From: an uncultured Cellvibrio sp.
Lineage (GTDB): Bacteria > Pseudomonadota > Gammaproteobacteria > Pseudomonadales > Cellvibrionaceae
Reading direction: 5' to 3'
Assembly: GCA_946480695.1 (NCBI GenBank)
Contig: CAMLKG010000001.1
Coordinates: 1-64,000 of the forward strand
DNA length: 64,000 nt
Shown: positions 1-9,941 of the stretch, piece after piece
Numbering within the stretch: the first letter of the stretch is position 1
Layout of the letters: each line of letters opens with the position of its first letter
Position numbers and translations under genes: made by a program
The notes under the pieces: model-generated
Told to the model about the DNA's origin: nothing
The model's database searches: none
The model's input: the letters and a program-made list of their open reading frames with translations, nothing else

Positions 1-29
1 GATCTCTGGTGTGACGCCGCCCTGGCGAG

Positions 30-65
30 GTCGCGCACTATACGCACCGACCCGGAGCCAGGCAA
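30..65 (-). promoter_or_regulatory. Putative rRNA-operon-type sigma70 promoter reading leftward
   Basis: On the minus strand a -35-like TTGCCT (60-65) and a -10 TATAGT (37-42) are separated by exactly 17 bases. A GC-rich discriminator follows, and the sequence just upstream (about 66-90) is A/T-rich like an UP element. A GC-rich discriminator after a strong -10 is typical of stringently controlled rRNA and tRNA promoters. From memory, Pseudomonas aeruginosa has a 16S rRNA gene directly after its tyrS, M23 and anmK genes, so an rrn operon starting just left of the window is the natural reading. The RNA gene itself is not in view. Confidence 0.55.
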
Positions 66-133
66 GCTTTATTCACACCACTTTATAAAGATTTTCGCTT
101 TGCCGGTTACATAAAAAACAAGACGAACAAAAA

Positions 134-1441
134 TCACCCAATGTCGAATAGATGGTATTTCTTTTTTCCAACTTTAACCAAATAAAAGCGCCCGAAAAAT
201 GCATTTGCGATAGCGAAAGATTCAGCAGCCTTCATATTGTCCTCGAGCGATTTGACTGCACCATTAATCAGCACAGCGCTTCTCGCAAGCGCATCCTTGA
301 TTTGTTTGCCAGAGGCCGCAAGCTCAGCATCCGCTAAAAGCTGGGTTAGCGGAATTGAATCTAATTGTGGGCGCCCGATTTTTGATGATGGCAGCCCATC
401 TTGCTGCAATTGCAGAAAATCCGCCTCGCTCAAACTGGACAACTCATCACTAAACAATGCCTGTGTAATGCGTTGCGCCGCAAGCAATCCAGTTTCGCCA
501 TGTACAAGCCTGGTGACCTCTTCCGCAAGGATTCTTTGTGCCTCAGGTTTACCGCCACTGGCAGCATCCTCCGCCTCAATTTGCGCGATTTGATTAACCG
601 TAAGGAAAGTAAAGTAACGCAGGAACTTATATGCATCTGCATCAGCGGTATTCAGCCAAAACTGATAGAAGGCATAAGGGGATGTGCGCGCCGGATCAAG
701 CCATACAGTTCCGGTTTCGGTTTTACCAAACTTGGTCCCATCAGCCTTGGTTACCAAGGGCATGGTAAGCCCGAAAACCTGCGCCCCATGCAATCGGCGC
801 GTCAAATCAATGCCACCCGTGATATTTCCCCATTGATCGCTACCGCCAATTTGCAGGGTGCAATGGTTACGCTGGTATAGCTCAGCGAAATCATAGGACT
901 GCAACAACATGTAAGTGAATTCAGTAAATGATATCCCCTCACCTTCACGTTCAATGCGCTGCTTGACGGATTCCTTATTAATCATGTTATTGACAGAAAA
1001 GTGCTTGCCGACATCACGCAGGAAAGTCAGGACATCGATATTTCCAACCCAATCCAGGTTATTAACAACCTCGGCGGAATTATCACCGTTATCAAACTCG
1101 ATAAATTGGCTGACTTGCTGCTTTAGTTTGCCGACCCAGGACGCAACCACGTCGGGAGTATTAAGTTTGCGCTCCTGCGCCTTAAAGCTGGGATCACCAA
1201 TTAACCCTGTAGCCCCGCCAACCAATGCGATGGGCTTGTGACCCGCCAATTGGAAGCGCTTGAGCATTAATAACGGGACCAAACTACCGATGTGAAGGCT
1301 ATCCGCCGTTGGATCAAACCCGCAATAAAGGGTGCGACTGCCCGAATTAAGGTGCTCAACAATAGCTTCACCGCCTGTCATTTGGGCGATGAGCCCGCGG
1401 TCCTGCAACTCCTGCAGGAAATTCTTATCAATTGCCGTCAT
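134..1441 (-). CDS. tyrS: Tyrosyl-tRNA synthetase
   Basis: Charges tRNA-Tyr with tyrosine in the cytoplasm. The class I signature is visible: a HIGS version of HIGH in the [11 protein letters not shown] segment near residue 50, and KFGKT as the KMSKS-type loop near residue 240. The C-terminal part, with LINGAVKS and a short tail ending [11 protein letters not shown], fits the S4-like tRNA-binding domain. At 435 residues it is close to the E. coli-type enzyme. It runs divergently from the M23 peptidase gene, and its 3' end faces the putative rRNA promoter. No convincing terminator is visible between tyrS and that promoter. Confidence 0.97.
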   Translation of the reverse strand: MTAIDKNFLQELQDRGLIAQMTGGEAIVEHLNSGSRTLYCGFDPTADSLHIGSLVPLLMLKRFQLAGHKPIALVGGATGLIGDPSFKAQERKLNTPDVVASWVGKLKQQVSQFIEFDNGDNSAEVVNNLDWVGNIDVLTFLRDVGKHFSVNNMINKESVKQRIEREGEGISFTEFTYMLLQSYDFAELYQRNHCTLQIGGSDQWGNITGGIDLTRRLHGAQVFGLTMPLVTKADGTKFGKTETGTVWLDPARTSPYAFYQFWLNTADADAYKFLRYFTFLTVNQIAQIEAEDAASGGKPEAQRILAEEVTRLVHGETGLLAAQRITQALFSDELSSLSEADFLQLQQDGLPSSKIGRPQLDSIPLTQLLADAELAASGKQIKDALARSAVLINGAVKSLEDNMKAAESFAIANAFFGRFYLVKVGKKKYHLFDIG

Positions 1442-1638
1442 AACCCACCAATCAAAGGCCGAATTGTGTTTCGATTAGGAACAAAAAGGCGGCCAAGATA
1501 CCTGATCCGGCCTCAATTTCAAGGTTAAAGCAAAGACTTGTTGCATCCAGATGAAATTTTGGGGTGTTAAGGGCTTTTTTTTCTGCTATAAATGCTTTTT
1601 CTTGGATCACATCCCTATAAAGAAAGACGTCATTATCT

Positions 1639-3054
1639 ATGCCGCGAATAAAGAATTATTACGATACCCTCCGATCGACCCTCTCAGCCCACCTGCCCAG
1701 GCATCATTTGCTGGCGGCGGCTGCATTATCCGCTGGTGTGATAGCGCTTATTGTTACCGGAGATAATAACGATCCAAGCGATGCCCTGATTGAAAGCGCC
1801 AACATTCCGGGGCTGCGCATTCAAGGCACTGAAACACAGGCAACACCAATTGCCATCCTGCCCGTCGAAGCCATTATCCAGGAAGTAGCCGCAGTTCCGG
1901 AGCCGCAGAAAGTCGTTGTGATAGAGCCAGAACCCTCCCCCTGGAAAGAATTTACGGTTCAAAATGGCGATAATTTATCCATTATTTTTAAACGTGCCGG
2001 CCTTAACGACCGCGCGATTTATGAGTTATTCAGTGAAGCGAAAGAAGCCAAAGACCTGCGCAATATTCGCCCCGGCCAAAAAATGGCTTTTTTGGTTGAG
2101 GAGGGAAAACTCCAAAGCTTGAATTATGTTATCGACGAGCTGAACAGCCTTAGCTTCAACCGCACACCTAAAGGGTTTGATAGCAAGGAAACCGCCCTTA
2201 AACCCGATGTAAAACACGCCTTTCGCCAGGCAACCATTGATAGCTCGCTCTATATGGCCGGGAAGCGTGCGGGAATGCCCAGCAACCTCACAATGGAGCT
2301 AGCTAATATTTTTGGTTGGGACATCGATTTTGCACTCGATATCCAAAAAGGTGACAGCTTCAAAGTCATGTACGAAGAACAATTCCTGAATGGGAAAAAG
2401 ATTGGTACCGGCAAGATCATGGCTGCTGAATTTACCAACGCCGGTAAAACCTTCCAGGCGGTTCGCTATACGGATAAGGATGGCGTAAGTAATTACTTCA
2501 CACCTGACGGTCGCGGCATGCATAAGGCATTCCTCCGTACTCCAATTGAATTTGCCCGCATAAGCTCTCATTTCAACCTGGCCCGCAAGCATCCCGTGCT
2601 TCATATCATTCGCGCCCATAAAGGTACCGACTATGCGGCTGTGAGAGGCACCCCGATTCGCGCAACAGGTAATGGGAAGGTGGCTTTTGCTGGTCGCAAG
2701 GGTGGTTATGGTAATTGCGTGGTCATTCAACACGGCCAAGGTATAGAAACCCTTTATGGACATATGAACAGTTTTGCCAAGGGAATGAAACCCGGTGCGC
2801 GCGTGAGCCAAGGCGATGTAATTGGTTACGTTGGTTCTACAGGTCTGGCTTCCGGGCCGCATTTGCATTATGAGTTCCATGTCAACGGCCAAGTCCGTAA
2901 TCCGGTGACAGTGCCGCTTCCCAAATCAATCGGTATTGAAAGAGCCGAGCTGGCGCGCTTCAATGAAACGACCCGCCCACTTTTTGCCAAGCTGGACGAA
3001 TACAAATCCACCACACAGGTGGCAGTGGCTAAAAGTGGCAACAAAACCAATTAA
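1639..3054 (+). CDS. M23 family murein endopeptidase with LysM/OapA-like domain (MepM-like)
   Basis: Probable envelope-anchored murein endopeptidase that cuts peptidoglycan cross-links. One membrane segment lies near residues 22-40. It is followed by a Pro/Glu-rich linker and an OapA/LysM-like murein-binding domain at about 102-165, beginning FTVQNGDNLS. The LytM/M23 catalytic domain is at about 320-415, with the zinc ligand motifs HKGTD (about 327-331) and HLH (about 408-410), so it should be active. The gene lies 11 bases before anmK, linking murein cleavage to muropeptide recycling. The start has only a weak ribosome-binding site; a nearby alternative start cannot be excluded. Confidence 0.9.
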   Translation: MPRIKNYYDTLRSTLSAHLPRHHLLAAAALSAGVIALIVTGDNNDPSDALIESANIPGLRIQGTETQATPIAILPVEAIIQEVAAVPEPQKVVVIEPEPSPWKEFTVQNGDNLSIIFKRAGLNDRAIYELFSEAKEAKDLRNIRPGQKMAFLVEEGKLQSLNYVIDELNSLSFNRTPKGFDSKETALKPDVKHAFRQATIDSSLYMAGKRAGMPSNLTMELANIFGWDIDFALDIQKGDSFKVMYEEQFLNGKKIGTGKIMAAEFTNAGKTFQAVRYTDKDGVSNYFTPDGRGMHKAFLRTPIEFARISSHFNLARKHPVLHIIRAHKGTDYAAVRGTPIRATGNGKVAFAGRKGGYGNCVVIQHGQGIETLYGHMNSFAKGMKPGARVSQGDVIGYVGSTGLASGPHLHYEFHVNGQVRNPVTVPLPKSIGIERAELARFNETTRPLFAKLDEYKSTTQVAVAKSGNKTN

Positions 3055-3065
3055 TCTTTAATTCC

Positions 3066-4178
3066 ATGTCTCAACGCCAGCTCTATATAGGTTTGATGTC
3101 TGGCACCAGCGCTGATGGTATAGATGCAGCGCTGGTTGATATGCAACCAAGCCCACAACTTGTTACCCATTACACCCTGCCATTTTCCAAGCCATTCCGC
3201 GACCAAATCCATGCTATTTCCCTGCCGGGAGATAATGAAATTGATCGAATGGGCCAACTGGATATCGCCTTGGGAAGAAAATTCGCTGAATGCGCTTTAG
3301 AGCTAATCGCCCAGGCAGGATTAACCAGCAACGATATAGTTGCAATCGGAAGTCACGGTCAAACTATTCGCCATCGCCCTCCAGGTTCCCCTGCGGGTAC
3401 TTTCACGCTACAAATTGGCGACCCCAATGTCATTGCAGAATTAACCGGTATTACCACCGTGGCCGATTTCCGCCGGCGCGATATGGCGGCTGGCGGGCAA
3501 GGCGCCCCTCTGGTACCCGCGTTTCATCATGCTGTATTTCATTCCCCGGTTGTGGATCGTGTAATCGTAAATATCGGGGGCATGGCCAACATTACCTGGC
3601 TACCCGCGAATGGCGCAGTGATCGGCTTCGATACAGGACCGGGTAACGTATTAATGGATTTATGGATTCAGGAACATCGCCAACAAGCTTTTGACCGGGA
3701 CGGAGCCTGGGCGGGATCGGGTCAAACAATACCTGAATTACTGTCAGGTTTACTGAGTGACCCTTTTTTTAAACGCCCATTCCCTAAAAGCACTGGCCGC
3801 GAATATTTTAATCGCGATTGGCTGACCCGGCATTTGCAAGCATTGCCCACCCCGCCAAAGCAAGGGGACGTACAGGCGACATTACTCAGTCTGACAGCCA
3901 GGTCCATTAGCGACAGCATTAAATCCCTCGGTACCCCCAAAGAAATTTTCCTCTGCGGCGGCGGCGCATTTAATAAGCAATTGCTCCAAAGTATTCAGTG
4001 TTTGCTGCCAGCATGTAACCTGGCAACCACCGCGGGCTGCGGGATCGATCCCCAATGGATTGAAGCAATGGCTTTTGCCTGGTTAGCACAACAAACTATA
4101 AATCATCGCCCCGGCAACCTTTGTGCAGTAACCGGAGCCAAACGGGAGGTGATTTTAGGGGGAGTCTATTACGCTTGA
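3066..4178 (+). CDS. anmK: Anhydro-N-acetylmuramic acid kinase
   Basis: Phosphorylates 1,6-anhydro-MurNAc recovered from murein turnover, opening the anhydro ring to give MurNAc-6-phosphate. The family signatures GLMSGTSADGIDAALVD at the N terminus, GSHGQTIRHRP, and the later FDTGPGN and CGGGAFN segments are all present, and 370 residues is normal length. It is cotranscribed with the upstream murein endopeptidase and convergent with erpA, with only 6 bases between the two stops. The later steps, AmgK and MurU, are encoded at 30668-32415, so this genome uses the Pseudomonas-type direct MurNAc recycling route. Confidence 0.96.
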   Translation: MSQRQLYIGLMSGTSADGIDAALVDMQPSPQLVTHYTLPFSKPFRDQIHAISLPGDNEIDRMGQLDIALGRKFAECALELIAQAGLTSNDIVAIGSHGQTIRHRPPGSPAGTFTLQIGDPNVIAELTGITTVADFRRRDMAAGGQGAPLVPAFHHAVFHSPVVDRVIVNIGGMANITWLPANGAVIGFDTGPGNVLMDLWIQEHRQQAFDRDGAWAGSGQTIPELLSGLLSDPFFKRPFPKSTGREYFNRDWLTRHLQALPTPPKQGDVQATLLSLTARSISDSIKSLGTPKEIFLCGGGAFNKQLLQSIQCLLPACNLATTAGCGIDPQWIEAMAFAWLAQQTINHRPGNLCAVTGAKREVILGGVYYA

Positions 4179-4184
4179 AAGGAA

Positions 4185-4538
4185 TTAGATGTTGAACGAT
4201 GAACCACATCCGCAGGTGCTGGATGCATTCGGGTTTTGGATTACAAATTTAGAGCCTTGCAACCCCTCTTCATAATCCACCCGTGCACCAACCAGGTAAG
4301 GATAACTCATCGCATCGACCACAACTTTCACGCCATCGCGCTCAACAATGGAATCATCATCCGCAACAGCTTCATCAAATGTGAAGCCATACTGGAAGCC
4401 TGAACAACCGCCGCCGGTCACATATACCCGCAATTTCAAGTCGGGATTATCTTCTTCCTCGATCAAACTCCGAACCTTGGCAATTGCACTATCGGTAACG
4501 GTAACAACTTCAGGAATATAGATTTCAGCGGTAGACAT
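4185..4538 (-). CDS. erpA: Iron-sulfur cluster insertion protein ErpA (A-type carrier)
   Basis: A-type Fe-S carrier that delivers clusters to apo-enzymes such as those of isoprenoid synthesis. The three conserved cysteines are visible: one in [11 protein letters not shown] and two in the C-terminal TCGCGSSF. The start at 4538 (MSTAEIY) is chosen over an in-frame ATG 30 bases upstream because TCCGGAG lies five bases before it and it gives the usual length of 117 residues. It is the last gene of the leftward argC, DUF6776, bactofilin, erpA set. Confidence 0.95.
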   Translation of the reverse strand: MSTAEIYIPEVVTVTDSAIAKVRSLIEEEDNPDLKLRVYVTGGGCSGFQYGFTFDEAVADDDSIVERDGVKVVVDAMSYPYLVGARVDYEEGLQGSKFVIQNPNASSTCGCGSSFNI

Positions 4539-4615
4539 AACAACTCCGGATAACAACTGGCTCGACATTTCGAGTGAGAAATATTATCCCTTTACCTGAG
4601 TAAAACAGTCAACTA

Positions 4616-4999
4616 TTAAGCTTTGGCTGCCTGTATATCTACAACCGTGTCCACCGGTTGCTGTTGATTATTTACCATGGAGCCGTTGAGCTGGGACCCC
4701 TTAACCATCTGGATGGAATTATAGTGAACTGTACCGGTGACATTTGCCTTGGCGGCTAATTCCAGGTGTTTGCTGGAATGGATATTACCCAGCACCTTGC
4801 CGTTAACGATAACGACAGGCACCCGGATTTCACCTTCGATCAGACCGGTATCGGCAATGACCAACTTTGCGTCCTTCTCATTATCAGAGTAGATATTACC
4901 GGTAACCTTACCCTCTATTTGCAGTTCACCGGTAAAGTGCAGATCACCGTTTACGCGGGTCGCACGGGAAATTAATGTGTGGTTATTCGAAAACGCCAT
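4616..4999 (-). CDS. Bactofilin (polymer-forming cytoskeletal protein)
   Basis: Small 127-residue bactofilin. The central region of about 90 residues has the repeating short-strand pattern of the bactofilin beta-helix, with segments such as GDLHFTGELQIEGKVTGNI and VNGKVLGNIHS, flanked by short polar ends. Bactofilins polymerise without nucleotide and scaffold cell-wall or polar proteins. It lies 20 bases after the stop of the DUF6776 membrane protein and upstream of erpA. Cooperation with the DUF6776 protein is inferred only from their adjacency. Confidence 0.93.
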   Translation of the reverse strand: MAFSNNHTLISRATRVNGDLHFTGELQIEGKVTGNIYSDNEKDAKLVIADTGLIEGEIRVPVVIVNGKVLGNIHSSKHLELAAKANVTGTVHYNSIQMVKGSQLNGSMVNNQQQPVDTVVDIQAAKA

Positions 5000-5019
5000 T
5001 TATTGCTCCTTAGCAGAGG

Positions 5020-5781
5020 CTATTTGGTTTCTGGCCATTCAAGCTGCCTTTCCACCGTTACCGGGTTGAGTCGGTTATCTGATTTCACAGCTAACTCAAC
5101 CCGCGAGGGAACAAAACCCTCCGGCAATACAATTTCCGTTTCGATATTTTGGAAAAACTTGAAATTTAAAGGGATATTTTCAGTCATGGGTTCGACGCCC
5201 ACTGTGGATATAACCAATTCATGCAGGGATATCTTCGCTTCCTGGCCATCGCGCTGCCCTACGATGAAAAATCGCAATTGACCGGCAAAGTCATCGTCAC
5301 CTTCAGCCAGTTTTTGCACAACCAACTTGAGTTGATGTTTGTTATCCGGCAGGGCTGCCACCGAGAAAACCCCAAAACTGATTCCCTTGGGATTCTTGTT
5401 CTTGTCTGAGGTCATAATCCGGAACACCTCAATGTCCCGAGTTAAAGCCGCTTTTTCCTCACGCAACACCACCAATCGCTTGCGCATGTCCTCACCCGCC
5501 CGGCGATCGACTTCCGCACTGACTTGCAAGCGGGTCACCTCCCGGCGCAACTCAGCCGCATCCCCGGTAACCTTCTCCAATTGCGCCCGCAATTCGTCGG
5601 CTTCTTGCAGCGTCAGTCGCTCGCCACCCGTTCGATACTGCGCGTAGCGATAAGTTACCGCCAGCAAGGCAGCCATCAGTGATATACATAAAAGGGCCGC
5701 CAATACCGTTTTTACCGGGCGATGGGGAACAACTTTCAGGCGATAAACGGGAGAGCCTTTAACTTTGGCCATAAATGTCAT
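5020..5781 (-). CDS. DUF6776-type membrane protein with coiled coil
   Basis: Function unknown. A single membrane segment near residues 25-45 is followed by a predicted coiled coil at about 55-120, rich in Leu, Glu, Arg and Ala, and a C-terminal globular part of about 130 residues. The topology suggests a periplasmic C-terminal domain. An alternative start lies three codons in (MAKVKG). It sits between argC and a bactofilin gene, an order I recall from pseudomonads. A membrane partner of the bactofilin is possible but unproven. Confidence 0.75.
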   Translation of the reverse strand: MTFMAKVKGSPVYRLKVVPHRPVKTVLAALLCISLMAALLAVTYRYAQYRTGGERLTLQEADELRAQLEKVTGDAAELRREVTRLQVSAEVDRRAGEDMRKRLVVLREEKAALTRDIEVFRIMTSDKNKNPKGISFGVFSVAALPDNKHQLKLVVQKLAEGDDDFAGQLRFFIVGQRDGQEAKISLHELVISTVGVEPMTENIPLNFKFFQNIETEIVLPEGFVPSRVELAVKSDNRLNPVTVERQLEWPETK

Positions 5782-5833
5782 TGCTTCGTCGTTATTATTC
5801 GCGGAGCGGCGAACTTACCCGCTCCGCACAGAA

Positions 5834-6880
5834 TCACGGCATCAACGCCACTACATCCAAACCGGCTTTCTCATCAAAACCGAACATAATATTCATGTTC
5901 TGGATCGCCTGGCCTGACGCACCTTTGGTGAGGTTGTCGATAACCGAGAGTACGACGACAGTATCGCGTTGTTGCGGGCGCAACACTGAGATACGGCACA
6001 CATTTGAACCTTTCACACTTCGCGTTTGTGGCAATTCACCCGCCGGCAACACATCCACAAATGGTTCACTGGCGTAACGTTGCTCGTAGAGTTTCTGTAA
6101 ATCGGGCAGTTTGTCGGCATCCAATGCGGTGGCGTAAAGGGTCGCGTGTATACCGCGGATAATCGGCAGCAAGTGCGGCACAAATGTCAGGGATACCGGA
6201 GGGGCACCCGCCGGCTGGACATCGCGCAAGCCCTGCTCGATTTCCGGCAAGTGGCGATGACCCGCTACTCCGTAGGCCTTGAAGCTATCGCTGATCTCCA
6301 TTAACAAATTATCGATTTTTGCCTGGCGACCGGCGCCGCTGGCACCGCTGGCGGCGTTCGATATAAGGCGCGTTGGATCAACCAAATTGTTCTCAATCAA
6401 CGGCAAGAAACCCAATTGGGTCGCGGTCGGATAACAGCCGGGGCAAGCCACCAGCCTGGCGGTGCGGATCTTGTCGCGATTAACCTCCGGCAAACCGTAA
6501 ACAGCCTGGGGGACCAGATCAGGCGCACCGTGTGTTTGGTTGTACCACTTTTCCCACAAGGGAACGTCGCGGATACGAAAATCGGCGGATAAATCGATAA
6601 TACGCGCTTTGGTATTCATCAAGGCGCCCATCATATTTTGGGCGACGCCGTGTGGAGTGGCGAAGAAAACCACATCGCACTCACCCAATACCGCTACATC
6701 CGGTTCGGTAAATGCCAGGTCGATATGACCGCGCAAGCTGGGATACATATCCGCTACTTTCACACCGGCTTCGGCGCGAGAGGTAATTACCGTAACCTTT
6801 ACGTGTGGATGCTTAGCCAACAAACGCAGCAATTCCACACCCGTATAACCGGTTCCACCAACGATGGCTGCTTTAATCAC
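5834..6880 (-). CDS. argC: N-acetyl-gamma-glutamyl-phosphate reductase
   Basis: NADPH-dependent reduction of N-acetylglutamyl-phosphate to the semialdehyde, the third step of arginine synthesis. The nucleotide-binding motif [14 protein letters not shown] is at residues 9-22, and the catalytic cysteine lies in ACPGCYPT near residue 150. Translation starts at GTG with GGAGG six bases upstream; no upstream ATG is available. First gene of the leftward argC-DUF6776-bactofilin-erpA set. Confidence 0.97.
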   Translation of the reverse strand: MIKAAIVGGTGYTGVELLRLLAKHPHVKVTVITSRAEAGVKVADMYPSLRGHIDLAFTEPDVAVLGECDVVFFATPHGVAQNMMGALMNTKARIIDLSADFRIRDVPLWEKWYNQTHGAPDLVPQAVYGLPEVNRDKIRTARLVACPGCYPTATQLGFLPLIENNLVDPTRLISNAASGASGAGRQAKIDNLLMEISDSFKAYGVAGHRHLPEIEQGLRDVQPAGAPPVSLTFVPHLLPIIRGIHATLYATALDADKLPDLQKLYEQRYASEPFVDVLPAGELPQTRSVKGSNVCRISVLRPQQRDTVVVLSVIDNLTKGASGQAIQNMNIMFGFDEKAGLDVVALMP

Positions 6881-7064
6881 CTCAACCTCCTAAAACAAAA
6901 AGACAATCCGCCGTAGCGCTAGGAATTAAACCCCGGCAGTTGTTATGCTGACGACCTAATTCTGACAATAACGAAAGACGGCTATCATAAGAGCCTTGCC
7001 AGTAAATCGAAAGTAAAAGCTTCCTCCATTTTGCTCGATAGTTAATTACCTATAGGAACCCTTT

Positions 7065-8819
7065 GTGTCCAACCTTCCCGCTGCTCCGGCAACCAAGCAA
7101 TTTCTAAAGCGCGGCACAGAATCATTACGAGACAAATTGGCGGGTGGTGATTCCCTGCCCCACCTGACCTTGCTGGGTCTGCTTACTGGGATTATTGCCG
7201 GGGCGATTATTGTGTTGTTTCGCTGGGCGGTAGAAATCCCGCTTGGCTATTTCCTGCCACATCACCATGAGAATTTCGAAGCTATCAGCAACCTGGCACA
7301 CCTAACCCTGCCATTCACCGGGGCATTAATCCTGGGATTGGTCCTGCAGTGTGTCGATAAGCGCCACCATGCCACCAGCATCGGGCATGTGATGGATCGC
7401 TTGCAAAATCACCAGGGCCGCATGCCGGCGGGCAATTTTGCCAACCAGTTCTTTGGTGGTGCTGCCTGCTTGCTCACCGGGCAATCGGTCGGGCGCGAAG
7501 GGCCGGCGGTACACCTGGGTGCGGGCACCGGCAGTTTACTGGGGCAATGGTTGAAGCTGCCCGCAAATTCGCTTCGCCCATTGGCAGGATGCGGTGTCGC
7601 CGCCGCCATTGCCGCCTGTTTCAATACCCCAATGGCGGGCGTCATCTTTGCCATGGAAGTGGTGATGATGGAGTACACCATTGCGGGTTTTATCCCTGTC
7701 ACCCTGGCGGCGGTAGCCGGGGCGACCATGACGCGCCTTGCCTTCGGCTCCGAGATTGCGTTTGTGAATGCCCAATCAGTAATGGGCGATTTGCGTGAGC
7801 TGCCTTTTATGGCGTCGGTGGGTCTGGCAATGGCGGTTTTCGCCACAGCTTATATCCGTATGCACGGCCGCGCTTGCCGTTGGGCCTTGGAGCGACCGAT
7901 TGTGTTGCGTTTCGCAGTGGCTGGATTGCTCACCGGAACCTGTGCGCTATGGACTCCTCAAATCATGGGTGTTGGTTACGACACTATAGGTAGCGCCCTG
8001 AATGGCGAGATTGGCTTCTGGCTTTTGCTCGCGATTGCAACAACCAAACTTTTCGCGACCTCTATTAGCCTCGGTGTGGGAATGCCGGGTGGTGTAGTGG
8101 GTCCGTTATTGTTTATCGGCGCTTGCGTTGGCGGTGCTGTTGGAACCCTGGCACAGATGATCATGCCGGATTCCGCCAGCGCCATCGGCTTTTATGTAAT
8201 CCTCGGTATGGGCGCCATGATGGGAGCGACACTGAATGCGCCGCTTGCCGCCATGATGGCCATCCTGGAGCTCACCTATAACCCGAATATTATTTTTCCG
8301 AGCATGTTGGTAGTCATTGCGGCGTGCCTTTGCACGCGCTGGGCCTTCGGTTGCGATGGACTTTTCCAGCACGTATTGCGAATCCAGGGAAAATTCCGCA
8401 ACACAGAAGCGATGGAACAATTATTGGGCCGCACCGGTGTGCGCGGGCTAATGGATCGTCACCTGGCGGAAGCCCCTGCTTTAATTGTCCGCAATGCCGC
8501 AGAACAAATATTGAATCACCATCCACACTGGATTTTGTTGCGCGACAGCCAACAGCTATTACAACCGGCCGACCTGGCTGCTCACCTGCAAAAACTACCT
8601 GAGCCATGCGATTCACAAATTACTGAAATCAACCTCCAGGAAATACCGGCGCGGCGTTATGATTTAGCCCGCATCCCGGCCGATGCGAATTTATATGAAG
8701 CCCTGGAGTTAATGAATCGCCACCAGGTTGATGTGCTTTGGGTAGAATCACTGACCGATGATCACCAACCGTTGGGGATTATCAGCCGGGAAAAAATTGA
8801 TAGTTATTACCGAATTTAA
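7065..8819 (+). CDS. ClC-family chloride channel/transporter with CBS region
   Basis: Inner-membrane ClC protein. About 430 residues of membrane helices carry the ClC signatures: GREGP with the gating glutamate near residue 146, and GVGMPGGVVGP near residue 345. A soluble C-terminal region of about 130 residues looks CBS-like, with a clear second CBS unit near residues 525-580. Such domains usually sense nucleotides. Start is GTG with AGGA upstream. An H+/Cl- exchanger is more likely than a channel given the gating glutamate, but the proton glutamate cannot be placed reliably by eye. Confidence 0.93.
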   Translation: MSNLPAAPATKQFLKRGTESLRDKLAGGDSLPHLTLLGLLTGIIAGAIIVLFRWAVEIPLGYFLPHHHENFEAISNLAHLTLPFTGALILGLVLQCVDKRHHATSIGHVMDRLQNHQGRMPAGNFANQFFGGAACLLTGQSVGREGPAVHLGAGTGSLLGQWLKLPANSLRPLAGCGVAAAIAACFNTPMAGVIFAMEVVMMEYTIAGFIPVTLAAVAGATMTRLAFGSEIAFVNAQSVMGDLRELPFMASVGLAMAVFATAYIRMHGRACRWALERPIVLRFAVAGLLTGTCALWTPQIMGVGYDTIGSALNGEIGFWLLLAIATTKLFATSISLGVGMPGGVVGPLLFIGACVGGAVGTLAQMIMPDSASAIGFYVILGMGAMMGATLNAPLAAMMAILELTYNPNIIFPSMLVVIAACLCTRWAFGCDGLFQHVLRIQGKFRNTEAMEQLLGRTGVRGLMDRHLAEAPALIVRNAAEQILNHHPHWILLRDSQQLLQPADLAAHLQKLPEPCDSQITEINLQEIPARRYDLARIPADANLYEALELMNRHQVDVLWVESLTDDHQPLGIISREKIDSYYRI

Positions 8820-8883
8820 CGTCGCCATTAATACGACCTGTTATTCCGCCGGTGCGGGATAACATCAGCATTGGGAAAAATAA

Positions 8884-9306
8884 ATGATCTGGATAAAAGC
8901 CTTCCACATTATTTCCGTGATCTCCTGGATGGCCGCGCTTTTCTATTTGCCGCGCTTGTTTGTTTATCACACCATGAGTGGCGACGAGATCAGCCGCGAA
9001 CGTTTTAAAATTATGGAGCGCAAACTTTTACGCGGTATTGCCAACCCTGCAATGATTGCCACGTTTACCTTCGGCATCTGGATGAGCTGGTTGCTGTGGG
9101 ATTATTACTCCACGCAAATCTGGTATTGGTGCAAACTCGGGCTAGTCACGCTGTTAACTGTTTACCATCACGCTTGCGTCGTGTACTTCAAGCAATTGCG
9201 CGATGACCGCTGCACCAAAAGCCATAAATTTTTTCGTGTGTTCAATGAATTGCCGGTGTTTTTGTTAATCGGCATAGTCATCCTGGTGGTAGTCAAACCC
9301 TTTTAA
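8884..9306 (+). CDS. hemJ: HemJ-type protoporphyrinogen IX oxidase
   Basis: Four-helix membrane protein of 140 residues that oxidises protoporphyrinogen IX to protoporphyrin IX late in heme synthesis. The N-terminal FHIISVISWMAALFYLPRLFVY has the conserved His of this family, and the Lys-containing CKLGLVTLL segment is present. No hemG or hemY is in view. It stands 9 bases before thiE and just upstream of hemL, another heme-pathway gene, which supports the call. Confidence 0.92.
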   Translation: MIWIKAFHIISVISWMAALFYLPRLFVYHTMSGDEISRERFKIMERKLLRGIANPAMIATFTFGIWMSWLLWDYYSTQIWYWCKLGLVTLLTVYHHACVVYFKQLRDDRCTKSHKFFRVFNELPVFLLIGIVILVVVKPF

Positions 9307-9315
9307 GAGTGCATT

Positions 9316-9933
9316 ATGAGCATCCTTTACGCGATCACCGATTCACAATTGCTGCCCGGCGATAAATTATTTACCGGCGTCGAAGCCGCATTACAAGGTG
9401 GATGCAAATGGATTCAATATCGCGATAAATCCAGTGATGCGGAACAGCGGCGGCGTGACGCGCACCAATTGGTTGCCTTGTGTAACCAGTACCAGGCGTC
9501 GCTGATTGTGAATGACGATGTACAGCTCGCGCTGGAAACCAATGCCCGGGGAGTACACCTGGGCCAGGATGACGGAAGCGTGCGGGCTGCGCGGCAATTA
9601 TTGGGTGAGCATGCAATTATCGGAGTCACTTGCCATGACTCACTCCCCCTTGCACAACAAGCCATTGATGACGGCGCGAGTTATATCGCCTTCGGGCGAT
9701 TTTTTCCATCGCATACCAAGCCTCACGCGCGCCCTGCAAAATTCACGTTAATCAGCGAAGCCAAAACGAAATTTCCGCACATGCCGATTGTCGTGATCGG
9801 CGGTATTACATTGGATAACGCACATATATTGTTAGACGCGGGCGCCGACAAACTCGCGATTTGCCATGACCTGTTTAATGTTGCGGACATCCATCTGCAA
9901 GCACAACGATTCAACCAGCTTAAAAATGATTAA
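9316..9933 (+). CDS. thiE: Thiamine-phosphate synthase
   Basis: Couples HMP-pyrophosphate and HET-phosphate to thiamine phosphate. The TIM-barrel signatures [24 protein letters not shown] and the phosphate-binding VVIGGIT are all seen. Length of 205 residues is normal. Placed directly before hemL, 8 bases away, as in Pseudomonas. Confidence 0.96.
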   Translation: MSILYAITDSQLLPGDKLFTGVEAALQGGCKWIQYRDKSSDAEQRRRDAHQLVALCNQYQASLIVNDDVQLALETNARGVHLGQDDGSVRAARQLLGEHAIIGVTCHDSLPLAQQAIDDGASYIAFGRFFPSHTKPHARPAKFTLISEAKTKFPHMPIVVIGGITLDNAHILLDAGADKLAICHDLFNVADIHLQAQRFNQLKND

Positions 9934-9941
9934 GGACCCCT

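Noticed and set aside
2299..2892. 197-codon minus-strand ORF inside the M23 peptidase gene
   Set aside because: Shadow of a gene with clear domains; no family recognised and no independent support.
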